A stretch of 64,000 nt of DNA from positions 1 to 64,000 of the forward strand of contig JAFWKQ010000074.1 of NCBI GenBank assembly GCA_017545665.1, in the 5' to 3' direction. Both the position numbers and the translations under genes were made by a program. Within the stretch, counting starts at the first letter, position 1. Each line of letters starts with the position of its first letter. This stretch comes from Atopobiaceae bacterium. Its GTDB lineage: Bacteria; Actinomycetota; Coriobacteriia; Coriobacteriales; Atopobiaceae. Of the stretch, positions 20,468 to 30,146 are shown in pieces. The notes below the pieces were generated by a model. It saw only the letters and a list, made by a program, of their open reading frames with translations. It ran no database searches and was not told the origin of the DNA.

Positions 20468-21940
20468 ATGAAGCGTCTTGTCACCGAGGGTGCCGAGCTC
20501 ACTCATGCCTCTGTTGATTCTTCAGCACGCGATCGAGTGAGGTCTCGTCGATTGGCGCGTAAGAGGCGTAAAACCTTAAGAATCGTTGCGGTAGTTCTTG
20601 CGATATGCGGTTTGGTGGGTGGCACGTACGCTCTGGGCTTTTGGTATTTTTCTTCCCACTATTACCCTGGAACACGAGCGGTTGGCGTAGATGCCGGAGT
20701 TATGACTCAGGAAGAGTTTGCGCAGGCAATAGACTCGCATTTGCAGGGTTACCAGATGCATGCGTCCAAAGGTGGCTTCATCCTTAACATTCCTGGGTCG
20801 TTGGTTGATCTAAAAGGGGACGCCAATGCAATCTCGAGCGACTACCTTATGTCTCAGGATGCCAAGTTTTGGCCCTTGGAACTGCTAATGAATGTCCGAC
20901 CAAACGCCGCGACGCTCTCCCTAGACGCCAACAAGCTTGCCGCTACGGTAAACGAAGAGGTGAACGCCTACAACGTGAGGGCAACGCGACCAGTTTCCGC
21001 CACATTAAAGCTCAATGCCGCAAAGGATGCATTCGAATTGCAGAAGGAGAAGACGGGCACGGCATTGGATGCCCCGTCGATATGCGCGGTTGTGGGCGAT
21101 GCCATTGCGCATGGAATCGATTCGGTTGAACTTGGCGAGGATATAGTGATGCAGCCGGCATTTTTCAAGGACTCCCCGCAGGCCAAAAAGGCGCTCGATC
21201 ATGCCAACGAGGTGTTTGGCTACGACGTCGGCTTCACGCATGACGGCAAGCGCCTTTCGCATATGGATGCGCAGACATTTATGCCGTGGATTGTGGTTCA
21301 AGACGACTTGACGCTTGGCATAGACCAAGAGGCTGCCGCGCAGTGGGCCGATCGGGAATTGTGGTATGTTACGGATTACACAGACGACAAGAACGTATAC
21401 AGCCTGGATACAAAGGCCTTTGCCCAGAATCTTTCGGATTCCATACGCTGGAAGGATGGCGCTTCCTTTGACGTGCCGTATCGCAAGATGGAGCGATATC
21501 TGCCAGGGGGAGGGACGCTCAACTCGACTCCTTGGAACCCCGAACTCGGTCGCTATATTGACGTAAACAAGAAGGACCAGGTGGCCTGCATGTTTGATGC
21601 TAAGGGCAACGTCATGTGGGAGACGCTTGTAACCACGGGAAACATCCTTACAAAAGACGATACGCCCTCAGGCAAATTCGGCATCTATGACAAAAAGACC
21701 GATTTCGTGCTCGTGGGCTTCGACACAAACAACGACGGCAAGTCCGACTACCAGAACTTCGTCAATTATTGGATGCCATTTAACTTGGGCATTGGGCTTC
21801 ACGACGCTCCGTGGCGCACCGTATTTGGTGGTGAGGAGTACAAGGAGCACGGAAGTGGCGGGTGCGTTAACCTGCCTGTGGATGTTGCGGGAATATTGTA
21901 CTCGATGGCCCATGTAGGTGACGTGGTAATCATTCACTAA
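20468..21940 (+). CDS. L,D-transpeptidase (YkuD) with PG-binding domains
   Basis: 490 residues. The start at 20468 has AGAGGTG upstream. A short cytoplasmic basic stretch precedes one membrane anchor (TLRIVAVVLAICGLVGGTYALGFW). Two extracellular PG-binding-4-type repeats follow (GTRAVGVDAGVMTQEEFAQAI; later ALDAPSICAVVGDAI). The C-terminal YkuD domain ends with GIGLHDAPWR and the catalytic HGSGGCVNLP with the nucleophile Cys. It makes 3-3 peptidoglycan crosslinks or attaches proteins, resisting beta-lactams that target D,D-enzymes. Confidence 0.93.
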   Translation: MKRLVTEGAELTHASVDSSARDRVRSRRLARKRRKTLRIVAVVLAICGLVGGTYALGFWYFSSHYYPGTRAVGVDAGVMTQEEFAQAIDSHLQGYQMHASKGGFILNIPGSLVDLKGDANAISSDYLMSQDAKFWPLELLMNVRPNAATLSLDANKLAATVNEEVNAYNVRATRPVSATLKLNAAKDAFELQKEKTGTALDAPSICAVVGDAIAHGIDSVELGEDIVMQPAFFKDSPQAKKALDHANEVFGYDVGFTHDGKRLSHMDAQTFMPWIVVQDDLTLGIDQEAAAQWADRELWYVTDYTDDKNVYSLDTKAFAQNLSDSIRWKDGASFDVPYRKMERYLPGGGTLNSTPWNPELGRYIDVNKKDQVACMFDAKGNVMWETLVTTGNILTKDDTPSGKFGIYDKKTDFVLVGFDTNNDGKSDYQNFVNYWMPFNLGIGLHDAPWRTVFGGEEYKEHGSGGCVNLPVDVAGILYSMAHVGDVVIIH

Positions 21941-21976
21941 TAAGGGAAAAGACGTGTAACGCGACGGATATTCTGC

Positions 21977-21982
21977 TACAAT
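21977..21982 (+). promoter_or_regulatory. Likely -10 box of tRNA-Pro
   Basis: TACAAT lies 15 bases before the tRNA 5' end, the expected distance for a tRNA promoter. The -35 box is not clear. Confidence 0.45.
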
Positions 21983-21996
21983 GTGTTCTTGCGCTT

Positions 21997-22073
21997 CGGG
22001 ACGTGGCGCAGTTTGGTAGCGCGCACGGTTCGGGACCGTGAGGCCGCTGGTTCGAATCCAGTCGTCCCGACCA
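21997..22073 (+). tRNA. tRNA-Pro (anticodon CGG)
   Basis: The full cloverleaf is visible. The acceptor CGGGACG pairs with CGTCCCG. The anticodon stem CACGG/CCGTG encloses loop TTCGGGA, giving CGG. A T arm GGTTCGAATCC is present and the terminal CCA is encoded. It reads proline codon CCG. Confidence 0.97.
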
Positions 22074-22082
22074 GACTTTTCG

Positions 22083-22116
22083 CAGGCCAGGGGGCTTTCC
22101 TCTGGTCTGTTTTTCT
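22083..22116 (+). terminator. Rho-independent terminator of tRNA-Pro
   Basis: CAGGCCAG and CTGGTCTG pair over 7-8 bp and are followed by TTTTTC. Confidence 0.8.
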
Positions 22117-22145
22117 TTGTGCTGCGACTGCGGGTTATTGACGCT

Positions 22146-22811
22146 CTAACGTTTATGCGTGCGAAGACGCGTTGTTACGAACCAGAGTATGGCTATGAGC
22201 GCAGACGCTGCGGCAAGAAGCACCACAAACCAGAGCGACGTTTGCCAAAAAGGCATGTTCCACACGAGGAAGAAAGGGTACGGTCCCTCAAAGACTCGGA
22301 AGTAATTGCAGGTGTAGGCCACAAGGGCGTACGTGAGCGTAGGCGTGAGGGCCAGGATGCACTCACGGAGCCGAGGTAAGGGCTCGCGTTCGTAAAGAAG
22401 ATAGCTCAAGATGGTAAGTGCTGGGCCAAGCAGGTGTGTAACCGGCATGACCCCCGTAAGGAAGAGGTATTGGAAGCCGTTCTGGCCGGTTGAGTTTATC
22501 ATGGGGACAAGCACGAAGACCACCACCACAAACGTCATAAGCTGGGTTGCGCACGCGCAAAATTTGAGTACATGCGCGTGTGCTGCGTTGACTTTTCCTG
22601 CGTTGGCTGCCAGGCAAACGACGCCGGCGATGGCTGCCAGAAGGTTGGAGCACTGCGTGTAGTACTGAAACATAGAGAGGTCGGAGTTGCTAAAACGCAC
22701 GATTAGCGCTCCCGTTTCGAGCACAACAAGAAGCACGTTGAGGATTGTGTCTGCCAACCATGGCGTCCGCCTGTTCTGCGTTACCCTCGTTTTCTCTTTG
22801 TTCCGCGCCAT
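22146..22811 (-). CDS. Polytopic membrane protein (about six TM helices)
   Basis: 221 residues. After a basic N-terminus there are six hydrophobic segments, with MFQYYTQCSNLLAAIAGVV near residue 48 and LTGVMPVTHLLGPALTILSYLLYE near 118. The pattern resembles the Pr6Pr/AIG1-like (FAR-17a) membrane protein group; function is unknown. It ends near the tRNA terminator region. Confidence 0.7.
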   Translation of the reverse strand: MARNKEKTRVTQNRRTPWLADTILNVLLVVLETGALIVRFSNSDLSMFQYYTQCSNLLAAIAGVVCLAANAGKVNAAHAHVLKFCACATQLMTFVVVVFVLVPMINSTGQNGFQYLFLTGVMPVTHLLGPALTILSYLLYEREPLPRLRECILALTPTLTYALVAYTCNYFRVFEGPYPFFLVWNMPFWQTSLWFVVLLAAASALIAILWFVTTRLRTHKR

Positions 22812-22845
22812 TTACGTGCCTCCGCCTGACTTGTGGCTCTTGTCA

Positions 22846-22887
22846 GCTCATAATAGCGAAAAAAAGTTGACAAGTGACCTGTTTCCC
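22846..22887. repeat. Degenerate copy of the CTGACAAG palindrome family
   Basis: A stretch with AAAGTTGACAAGTGACCTGTTTCCCC matches the 35-bp unit repeated at 30044-30146. It lies between two divergent genes. Confidence 0.6.
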
Positions 22888-22975
22888 CGTTGGGTTTTGT
22901 GCTCTTGTCTTGCCATGCGAATCGTTGCACAATACATGCGAGTGGACATCGATTGACGCAATAGAATGGTGAGGC

Positions 22976-24700
22976 ATGACGAGCCAGCTTATGTATTATG
23001 CGGCCTTAGCCGCCTTATCAATGCTGTTTACGCTCTTGTATGTGTTTTGGTGGCGGAAGCAGTTCGAAGTGCACATGACGGTAATATTCATCGTCATCCC
23101 CATTACCAACCTTGCCTATTTGCTCATGTACGCCAGCCACGAGTTGGGGGCGGTAACTTCGCTCATGAAGTTCGTGTACGTGGGTGGCTGCTTTCTTCCT
23201 TGGCTGGTTACCATGTGCGAGCTGGCGCTTTGTCACATACCAGTGAGTCGTCGAATACGGTTGGCGACGCTGCTGGTTAGCACGGCTGTATTTGTCTCCG
23301 TGCTGAGCGCTGGGTATTCGGACGTGTTCTACCAGAGCCTGACGCTTGACTGGGCCGGCGATGCCATGATTATATACAGGCAGTACGGTCCCATGCATAC
23401 GGTGCACTACGTTTGCGTTATTCTCTACCTCATTGCGGACTTGGCAATACTGGCATACACCTACTACAAAAAGCGACAGGTCTCGCGCGTCGTCTTGTTT
23501 TTGTTGTTCGCTCCCATTCCCATAACGATAGCGGTTTACCTTGGCGGACGATTCTTCGCGAATACGGGGTTCGAACTCACGCATCTTTCGTATACCGTGG
23601 CACAGGTCATCTACCTGTTCATTGCGCGCAGGATGAGCTACTACAACGTGAGTGAGATGGTGGTTGAGTCCATGGTGCAATCGGGCGAAACCGGATTCGT
23701 TACCATAGACCACAAGGGCCGATACCTTGGAAGCAACCAAACCGCCCAAGAGGCCCTGCCCGACCTGGGCCACCTGGCTGTTGACCAGCGCATCGGCTCG
23801 GTTGAGGGCTTGCGGCAAACCGTAGTTGCCTGGTTGGAGGACTTCAAGAAGAACGGTGGGAAAGACAAGTTCCTCTTTACGCAAGGCAACAATGGCGATG
23901 GCGAAGAGAGGATCTACGCCGTTAGCGTCGATTACCTTTTTGACGGACGCGTGCAATGCGGTTACCAGGTCTTTTTGCAGGACGATACCAAAAATCAGCA
24001 ATACATTCGACTGTTGGATCGATACAACTCCGACCTTCAGGCCGATGTGGCGGCAAAGACGGAGCGCATCGTTGCCATGCACGATCAGTTGATTTTGGGC
24101 ATGGCCGCCATGGTGGAGAGTCGCGACAACTCAACGGGCGGACATATTCGCCGAACCAGCGTGGGGGTGCGCCTGCTTGTTGAGGCAATCCAAGAGGACA
24201 ACGGCCTGCTGCTTTCCGACGAGTTCTGCCAGTGCATCATTAAGGCCGCTCCCATGCACGACTTGGGCAAGATTGCAGTAGACGATGCGATTCTTCGCAA
24301 GCCGGGGCGGTTTACGTCCGAAGAGTTTGAGAAGATGAAGGCACACGCCGCGGAAGGCGCGCGCATCGTACATGAGATTTTAAGCGACACCGATGATGAC
24401 GAGTTTCGTCGCATTGCCGAGAACGTGGCGCATTACCATCACGAGCGCGTGGACGGGTCTGGCTATCCCCAGGGCCTCAAGGGAGACGAGATACCCCTCG
24501 AGGCGCGAATCATGGCGATTGCGGACGTGTACGACGCGCTGGTGAGTAAGCGCGTGTACAAGGAGGCGTTCTCCTTTGAAAAGGCCGATGCCATTATTAT
24601 GGACGGAATGGGCACGCAGTTTGACGCCCGACTGGAACGCTATTACTGCATGGCGCGTCCGCACCTGGAGGAGTATTACGCCTCGCAGCAAAAAAGCTGA
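22976..24700 (+). CDS. HD-GYP phosphodiesterase with 7TM-type sensor
   Basis: 574 residues. About seven membrane helices (1-215) resemble the histidine-kinase 7TM sensor domain. A degenerate PAS-like domain (about 225-345), a short coiled linker and an HD-GYP domain follow. HD-GYP residues: MHDLGKIAVDD (HD at 428-429), a downstream HYHHERVDGSGYP with GYP at about 495-497, and MAIADVYDAL. It should hydrolyse cyclic di-GMP or a related dinucleotide. The stop codon is contributed by a copy of the CTGACAAG repeat. Confidence 0.9.
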   Translation: MTSQLMYYAALAALSMLFTLLYVFWWRKQFEVHMTVIFIVIPITNLAYLLMYASHELGAVTSLMKFVYVGGCFLPWLVTMCELALCHIPVSRRIRLATLLVSTAVFVSVLSAGYSDVFYQSLTLDWAGDAMIIYRQYGPMHTVHYVCVILYLIADLAILAYTYYKKRQVSRVVLFLLFAPIPITIAVYLGGRFFANTGFELTHLSYTVAQVIYLFIARRMSYYNVSEMVVESMVQSGETGFVTIDHKGRYLGSNQTAQEALPDLGHLAVDQRIGSVEGLRQTVVAWLEDFKKNGGKDKFLFTQGNNGDGEERIYAVSVDYLFDGRVQCGYQVFLQDDTKNQQYIRLLDRYNSDLQADVAAKTERIVAMHDQLILGMAAMVESRDNSTGGHIRRTSVGVRLLVEAIQEDNGLLLSDEFCQCIIKAAPMHDLGKIAVDDAILRKPGRFTSEEFEKMKAHAAEGARIVHEILSDTDDDEFRRIAENVAHYHHERVDGSGYPQGLKGDEIPLEARIMAIADVYDALVSKRVYKEAFSFEKADAIIMDGMGTQFDARLERYYCMARPHLEEYYASQQKS

Positions 24701-24752
24701 CAAGCGACCCCTATTTAGGGACAAAGGGGACTGTCCCCTTTGTCCCGCTTTT
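24691..24752 (+). terminator. Hairpin terminator after the HD-GYP gene
   Basis: GGGACAAAGGGGAC and its complement at 24718-24746 form a perfect 13-bp stem with a TGT loop, followed by GCTTTTC. It is preceded by a half copy of the AAAAGCTGACAAG repeat, and lies between convergent HD-GYP and trpA. Confidence 0.8.
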
Positions 24753-24791
24753 CGAAAAGCCGATAAGCGGCCTGTCTCCTTGCCAGTCTTT

Positions 24792-25583
24792 TTACCTCAC
24801 GTTGTGGACGGCATCTGCCATCTCGCGAACGTAATCGTACACGGGTCCCACGCATGCCTCTCCCAACTCGCCGATCATGCGTACGATGGCAGAGCCCACA
24901 ATGGCTCCGTCGGACACGGCCGCCATGTTTGCGGCCTGCTCGGGCGTGGATATGCCAAAACCTACGGCGCAGGGCAGATCGGGCCGTTCGTTCTTCACAA
25001 GGTCAACCATGGCACCAATGTCGGTCGTTATTTTGCTGCGTACGCCTGTGACGCCTAAGGAGCTTACGCAATACACGAATCCCTTCGCATCGCGTGCGAT
25101 AGCGCGGATGCGTTCGTGTGAAGTCGGCGCAATGAGGCTCACCACGTCAAGGCCAGCGGCACCAAAGGGCTTGTCGAACTCCTCTTTCTCTTCGTGCGGG
25201 ACGTCAGGCAGGATGACGCCACCCATGCCAAGCTCCGCTTGGCGTGCGGCAAATCGCTCTATGCCATAGGAGTACACCACGTTGGCGTAGGTCATGATTA
25301 CCAGGGGTGCATCACAGCGGGTGCGCAGGCGTTCCACCATGCCAAACACGTCGTCGGTGGTAACCTTGTTGCGCAGCGCACGAAGGTTGGCGGCTTGGAT
25401 AACGGGACCCTCGGCAGTGGGGTCGCTAAACGGGATTCCCAGCTCAATGAGGTCGGCTCCAGCATCCGCCATGGCCACTACCAATTCCTCCGTTACGTCG
25501 AGCGTGGGATCACCTGCCGTAATAAACGGTATGAACGCCTTGCCTCCGGGTGCCGCTGCAAACGCCGTGCCTATTCTACTCAT
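24792..25583 (-). CDS. trpA: Tryptophan synthase alpha chain
   Basis: 263 residues. ALFA-type landmarks are [41 protein letters not shown] with the catalytic Glu and Asp, [25 protein letters not shown] and [11 protein letters not shown]. It cleaves indole-3-glycerol phosphate to indole. It overlaps trpB by 8 bases and is the last gene of the operon. Confidence 0.97.
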   Translation of the reverse strand: MSRIGTAFAAAPGGKAFIPFITAGDPTLDVTEELVVAMADAGADLIELGIPFSDPTAEGPVIQAANLRALRNKVTTDDVFGMVERLRTRCDAPLVIMTYANVVYSYGIERFAARQAELGMGGVILPDVPHEEKEEFDKPFGAAGLDVVSLIAPTSHERIRAIARDAKGFVYCVSSLGVTGVRSKITTDIGAMVDLVKNERPDLPCAVGFGISTPEQAANMAAVSDGAIVGSAIVRMIGELGEACVGPVYDYVREMADAVHNVR

Positions 25584-26775
25584 GGAGGTCCTCCCCTCTG
25601 TAGCGGGCTATGGCCGCCACGTCTTTGTCGCCACGACCCGATAGGGTTACGATTACGACTTGGTCCTTTTCCATGCGGGGAACGATCTTCATGGCATGAG
25701 CGACGGCGTGCGCGCTTTCTATAGCCGGAATCACGCCCTCTATGCGGCTTAGGTATTCGAATGCGTCTACTGCCGCGTCGTCGGTTATGGCAACGTATTC
25801 GGCTCGGCCCGCGTCAAAGAGCGCCGCATGCTCGGGACCGACGCCCGGATAGTCCAAACCTGCGCTTATGGAGTACACCGGTGCGATTTGTCCGTACTCG
25901 TCCTGACAAAAGTAGCTCTTCATGCCATGGAAGATTCCCAAGCGGCCGCAGGATATGGTGGCCGCCGTCTCTTTTGTGTGTATGCCGCGCCCCGCCGCCT
26001 CGCAGCCAATGAGCCTCACGTCCTTGTCGCCTAGGTAGTGATAAAAGCTTCCGATGGCGTTGGACCCGCCGCCAACGCAGGCGAGCACGGCGTCGGGCAG
26101 GCGACCCTCTAGCTCGAGAATCTGCCGTCTGCTCTCGCGGCTTATGATGGCTTGGAAGTCACGTACGATGGTGGGGAAGGGGTGGGGTCCCATAACCGAC
26201 CCCAGACAGTAGTGGGTGTCGTCTATGCGACTGGTCCACTCGCGAAAGGTCTCGCTTACGGCATCCTTGAGTGTGGCCGTGCCTGCGTCCACGCCGCGAA
26301 CCTCAGTTCCAAGCAGTCGCATGCGGTACACATTGAGCGCCTGGCGCTCCATGTCCTCGCGTCCCATGTACACCACGCACTCCATACCCATAAGCGCGGC
26401 TGCCGTGGCCGTGGCAACGCCGTGCTGTCCGGCACCGGTTTCGGCGATAAGACGGGTCTTGCCCATGCGCTTTGCCAGGAGTGCCTGACCCAGTACGTTG
26501 TTAATCTTATGCGCGCCGGTGTGGTTTAGGTCTTCGCGCTTGAGGTACACGCGAGCCCCACCAAGGTCGGCCGTCATGTTGGCGGCAAAGTACAACAGGC
26601 TTGGTCGGCCGGCATAGTTGTTGAACAGTTCCGTGAGCTCGGCGTTAAAGGAGGGGTCGGCCTTGTAGCGGTCGTATGCCTTTTCCAGCTCCAATACGGC
26701 GTTCATCAGCGTTTCGGGAATGTATTGACCGCCATGGATGCCAAACCTCCCGCGCGATGTGCTCGAGTTACTCAT
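25576..26775 (-). CDS. trpB: Tryptophan synthase beta chain
   Basis: 399 residues with the start at 26775 after GGGAG; a longer open frame adds 25 unlikely residues. Key segments are [31 protein letters not shown] with the PLP lysine, [12 protein letters not shown] and [10 protein letters not shown] for phosphate binding. It condenses indole with serine. It overlaps the end of trpF by 8 bases. Confidence 0.97.
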   Translation of the reverse strand: MSNSSTSRGRFGIHGGQYIPETLMNAVLELEKAYDRYKADPSFNAELTELFNNYAGRPSLLYFAANMTADLGGARVYLKREDLNHTGAHKINNVLGQALLAKRMGKTRLIAETGAGQHGVATATAAALMGMECVVYMGREDMERQALNVYRMRLLGTEVRGVDAGTATLKDAVSETFREWTSRIDDTHYCLGSVMGPHPFPTIVRDFQAIISRESRRQILELEGRLPDAVLACVGGGSNAIGSFYHYLGDKDVRLIGCEAAGRGIHTKETAATISCGRLGIFHGMKSYFCQDEYGQIAPVYSISAGLDYPGVGPEHAALFDAGRAEYVAITDDAAVDAFEYLSRIEGVIPAIESAHAVAHAMKIVPRMEKDQVVIVTLSGRGDKDVAAIARYRGEDLHE

Positions 26776-27445
26776 ATTGTCTCCCATCTGCCTCATATGT
26801 GGTGGGGGAAAGCCCGTCTGGCCTCTCCCCAAGGTTTCGCACGGCAGCAACGGCTGCGCGCATCTTTTGGGGGTCCTTCCTTCCGTTGGTCTCTATGCCG
26901 CTGCTCATGTCTACGGCCCAGGGACGTACGGCTCGTATTGCGTCTGCCACATTGTTTGGCCCCAGCCCGCCGGCGAGCATGAAGGGCCTTTGCATGCCCT
27001 GCAGCAGCGACCAGTCAAACGTTTGGCCAGTGCCTTGTCCGCTGTCTAGCAGCACGTAGTCCGCCTCGCTTGCCTGCGCTTTGGAAACATCGTCTTTCGT
27101 ACGTATGCGAAACGCCTGAATAACGGTTGCGTCCACCTGCGCGCGAAGGCGTGCGAGATAACTGGCGTCTTCGGTGCCGTGGAGTTGCACAACGTCAATC
27201 GCTCCCGTGCGATGCAGATGCGCAACGGCTTCAACGGGCTCGTTCACGAATACGCCCACCCGCGCGATTCCATCTGACACCCGGCTTGCGAGCTCAACTG
27301 CGCGCTCCGCAAAAAGGGATCGGTGGGACTTGGGGAAGTCGATGACAAAACCCACGAAGTCGGGACGCACCTCGTTTACGGCGTCAATGTCGTCTTCGCA
27401 AAACATACCACACAGTTTTATGCGTACTCCGCCCGCTTCCCTCAC
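26768..27445 (-). CDS. trpF: Phosphoribosylanthranilate isomerase
   Basis: 225 residues. [27 protein letters not shown] carries the catalytic Cys, with VQLHGTED and [15 protein letters not shown] later. The GTG start overlaps the trpC stop by 4 bases. Confidence 0.95.
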   Translation of the reverse strand: MREAGGVRIKLCGMFCEDDIDAVNEVRPDFVGFVIDFPKSHRSLFAERAVELASRVSDGIARVGVFVNEPVEAVAHLHRTGAIDVVQLHGTEDASYLARLRAQVDATVIQAFRIRTKDDVSKAQASEADYVLLDSGQGTGQTFDWSLLQGMQRPFMLAGGLGPNNVADAIRAVRPWAVDMSSGIETNGRKDPQKMRAAVAAVRNLGERPDGLSPTTYEADGRQYE

Positions 27446-28248
27446 AGCTCGCTCCTCAAGTCCTCGAGCATGGCTCGTTTGTTGGGCGCACGCATGAGCG
27501 TCTCTCCAATAAGCACGGCATCGATTCCGGCGTTAGCAAGACGCGCCACGTCACGGGCCGTTTCCACCCCGCTCTCGCTCACGAATAGCCGGTCGGCGCC
27601 AACAAGAGGACGAAGGTCTATGCTGCGGCCAAAATCCACCTCAAAGGTGCGCAAGTCGCGATTGTTTACGCCCACCACACGGGCGCCGGCCGCAAGCGCC
27701 CGTGGTACCTCGTTAGGCTCGTATGCCTCCACGAGCGCCGAGAGTCCCAGGCTGTGGCAAAGCTTTACGTAGCGCATGAGCTCGTCGTCGGTAAGGATGG
27801 CGCAAATAAGCAGCACGGCATGCGCTCCCAGCACCTTTGCCTCGTAGATCATGTACTCGTCCACAACGAAGTCCTTGCGCAAAACGGGGAGACGCACCGC
27901 GTGGGCAATGCCCGCAAGATAACGGTCGTCTCCCTCGAAGAAGAACGGCTCGGTAAGGCAGCTTATTGCGGCTGCCCCAGCCCGCTCATAATCGCTGGCG
28001 ATGGCTACCGGATCAAAGTCTGGCGCAATGAGCCCCTTTGAGGGAGACGCTTTCTTGCACTCGCAGATGAATGACATGCCTGGAGCTGCCAGTGCCTCCT
28101 CAAAGGGGAAGTACCTCGCCTCCTCGCTTGCCGCCAAGTCACGCGCTTGCAGGGCCAGCCGCTCAAGAGGCACGCTCTCTCGGGCGATGGCGCAGCGCTT
28201 GCGCGTGCGTGCGGCTATGCGCTGAAGAATGTTTTCCCGTTGTCGCAT
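27442..28248 (-). CDS. trpC: Indole-3-glycerol-phosphate synthase
   Basis: 268 residues with the start at 28248 after GGGAAGGG; a longer frame upstream overlaps trpD and is not supported. ECKKASPSKG (catalytic Lys), SCLTEPFFFEGDDRYL, RKDFVVDEYMIYEAKVLGAHAVLLI, VGVNNRDLRTFEVD and SESGV are all present. Confidence 0.96.
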   Translation of the reverse strand: MRQRENILQRIAARTRKRCAIARESVPLERLALQARDLAASEEARYFPFEEALAAPGMSFICECKKASPSKGLIAPDFDPVAIASDYERAGAAAISCLTEPFFFEGDDRYLAGIAHAVRLPVLRKDFVVDEYMIYEAKVLGAHAVLLICAILTDDELMRYVKLCHSLGLSALVEAYEPNEVPRALAAGARVVGVNNRDLRTFEVDFGRSIDLRPLVGADRLFVSESGVETARDVARLANAGIDAVLIGETLMRAPNKRAMLEDLRSEL

Positions 28249-28265
28249 GGTGCCCTTCCCAACGA

Positions 28266-29291
28266 TTACTGCGCGTTTGACTCTTCGACAAATGCTTCCA
28301 GAACGCGCGCTGTGGTCCCGCAGTCCACCAGGTCGGCAGCCATATTCACGCCTTCCGCTATGTCTTGTGCGCGGCCGGCAACATAGAGTGCGCATCCGGC
28401 GTTCAGCAGGGCTGCGTTGCGCTTGGGCCCTCGCTCGGTGCCGTCGAGTATTTGTCGCACCGTTTGGGCGTTCTGCTTGGGTGTGCCGCCTAGGAGGTCC
28501 GCCTTTGCGCAGCGTGTGAGGCCTACGTCCTCGGGCTTGAGCTCGAAGGTGCGGTAATAGCCATCCTTGAGCTCGCAGATCGTGGTTGGGGCCGAGAGCG
28601 AGATTTCGTCCATCCGATCTTGCCCATACACCACAAAGCCACGTCGCACGCCCAGCGACGACAAGACCTTTGCCACCGGCTCAGCCAGGTACTCGTCGTA
28701 GACGCCGAGCAGGTAGAATGCCGGCTTCGCTGGGTTGGTGAGCGGGCCCAAGATGTTAAAGACGGTGCGGAAGCCAAGCTCCCTGCGAATGGCTCCCACG
28801 TAGCGCATGGCGGGATGGTACTTCTGGGCAAACAGGAAGCACATCCCCACCTCGTCGAGCAGGCGCACGCACGTTTGCGGATCCTGCTCGATGTTTACGC
28901 CGAGCGCCTCCAAGCAGTCTGCGGTGCCGCATTGGGAGCTCGCGGCGCGGTTGCCGTGCTTTGCCACCTTTACCCCTGCGCTTGCGCAAATAAGGGCCGA
29001 GACGGTGGAGATGTTGAAGGTGTTTGCCCGGTCGCCGCCCGTACCGACTATTTCCAGCACCTCCATGCCGGGATGCTCGACGGGCGTTGCGAGCTCCCGC
29101 ATGGCTTCGGCGCAACCGCTTATCTCGTTGATGGTCTCCGCCTTGGCGCTCTTGGTGGAAAGCGCGGCCAGGAAGGCGGCGTTTTGCGTTGCCGACGTGG
29201 CACCCTCCATAATCTCGCGCATAACGGCGTATGCCTCATCGTAGGTGAGGTCTTCCTTCATGACGATCTTCTCGATGGCTTCCTTGATCAT
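28266..29291 (-). CDS. trpD: Anthranilate phosphoribosyltransferase
   Basis: 341 residues. [53 protein letters not shown] is split here only for naming: GTGGD is the PRPP loop and KHGNRA the anthranilate site. A later [13 protein letters not shown] follows. It attaches phosphoribose to anthranilate. Its start overlaps the upstream chimera by 4 bases. Confidence 0.96.
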   Translation of the reverse strand: MIKEAIEKIVMKEDLTYDEAYAVMREIMEGATSATQNAAFLAALSTKSAKAETINEISGCAEAMRELATPVEHPGMEVLEIVGTGGDRANTFNISTVSALICASAGVKVAKHGNRAASSQCGTADCLEALGVNIEQDPQTCVRLLDEVGMCFLFAQKYHPAMRYVGAIRRELGFRTVFNILGPLTNPAKPAFYLLGVYDEYLAEPVAKVLSSLGVRRGFVVYGQDRMDEISLSAPTTICELKDGYYRTFELKPEDVGLTRCAKADLLGGTPKQNAQTVRQILDGTERGPKRNAALLNAGCALYVAGRAQDIAEGVNMAADLVDCGTTARVLEAFVEESNAQ

Positions 29292-29680
29292 GATGTGCTC
29301 CTATCGTTCGCAGCGTATACGACGTTCACAAAGCCCCTTGCCATGGCATGGCCCTCGGGCGTAAGGATGGATTCGGGATGAAATTGCAGGCCAAAGGTAG
29401 GATGTTCCGTGTGGCTTACGGCCATCACCTCTCCGCCTTCGGTGCTTGCCGTAACGCGTAGGCACGAAGGCATCGTGTCCTCTGTGGCGATGAGCGAGTG
29501 ATATCGTCCCACTTGCGTCGAGGGTCCGATTGCACAGAAGGTCGGACACGTTTCGTCATGCAACGCTTCGGTAAAGCTGTTGGCATACAGCTCGCGCATA
29601 ACAGGTACGCGCTCATATGTATTCGAGGCAAACAGCTCACGCACCTCTTCCAAGGACGGCCTCATGGCTTTTTGGACCAT
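29288..29680 (-). pseudogene. trpE-trpG deletion chimera (start of TrpE joined to end of TrpG)
   Basis: 130 codons, with a strong GGAAGGAGG site. Residues about 6-40 (MRPSLEEVRELF, YERVPVMRELYANSFT) match the beginning of anthranilate synthase component I. From about residue 42 (HDETCPTFCAIGPSTQ, VGRYHSLIA, then FGLQFHPESILTPEG) the sequence is the last third of component II. Missing are nearly all of TrpE, including the chorismate catalytic domain, and the first half of TrpG with its nucleophile Cys; the HPES His/Glu pair survives. The frame is open, and the ATGA overlap with trpD is preserved, so downstream translation should not suffer. The join appears to be one in-frame deletion. Confidence 0.82.
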
Positions 29681-29710
29681 GACCTACCTCCTTCCGATGG
29701 GCCTTGTCAT

Positions 29711-29750
29711 GCAAAAACCCGTCCCGACGTCCAATACGTCCAAGGACGGG
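29711..29750 (-). terminator. Regulated terminator of the T-box leader
   Basis: On the minus strand CCCGTCC...GGGACGGG is followed by five T residues. It is mutually exclusive with pairing of the T-box bulge. Confidence 0.85.
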
Positions 29751-29965
29751 CCAGAAGGCTCGCGGTGCCACCTTGGTTCACGGCGTGGGCCGTGCGCTTT
29801 GCGGAATGCCATCACATCCCTGGCGCGTAACGTGCGCCATGCGTCGCAGCCTACTGGGCAAGTGCCGTTCGGTGCGCCCTCGGCGGCCCATTCAGCGTCT
29901 CGCATTTCGTCCTGGCTCACACCATCCCAGGCTCGCTCGTCGCGCGTGTGACGTCTACTTTCCGC
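29711..29965 (-). promoter_or_regulatory. T-box riboswitch (tRNA-Trp sensing) of the trp operon
   Basis: The complement strand carries the diagnostic T-box AAGGTGGCACCGCG at 29761-29774. It is followed by a terminator: CCCGTCC and GGGACGGG pair across 29711-29750, ending in TTTTTG. Upstream sequence to about 29960 can fold as Stem I. A TGG followed by G at 29888-29890 is a candidate Trp specifier. Uncharged tRNA-Trp would stabilise the antiterminator and let the operon be read. The leader appears intact despite the damaged first gene. Confidence 0.88.
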
Positions 29966-30043
29966 CTCATCGGTTTTGCGCTATGGGAACTATAGCCAAG
30001 TTATGCGTCATATTGCATATACGAAATCTACTGTACACAAAAG

Positions 30044-30146
30044 CTGACAAGGGGACAGGTCACTTGTCAGCTTTTTAACTGACAAGGGGACAGGTCACTT
30101 GTCAGCTTTTTAACTGACAAGGGGACAGGTCACTTGTCAGCTTTTT
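30044..30146. repeat. Three tandem 35-bp palindromic units, CTGACAAG family
   Basis: Each unit is CTGACAAGGGGACAGGTCAC then TTGTCAGCTTTTTAA; copies start at 30044, 30079 and 30114. Every unit folds as an 8-bp stem followed by TTTTT on the plus strand, so the array can act as stacked terminators. The last unit supplies the stop codon of the leftward TRIC-type gene. Related copies are near 22850, 24695 and 35189. Confidence 0.92.

Noticed and set aside
30044-30146. CRISPR array
   Set aside because: The units are directly adjacent with no variable spacers and are palindromic throughout.
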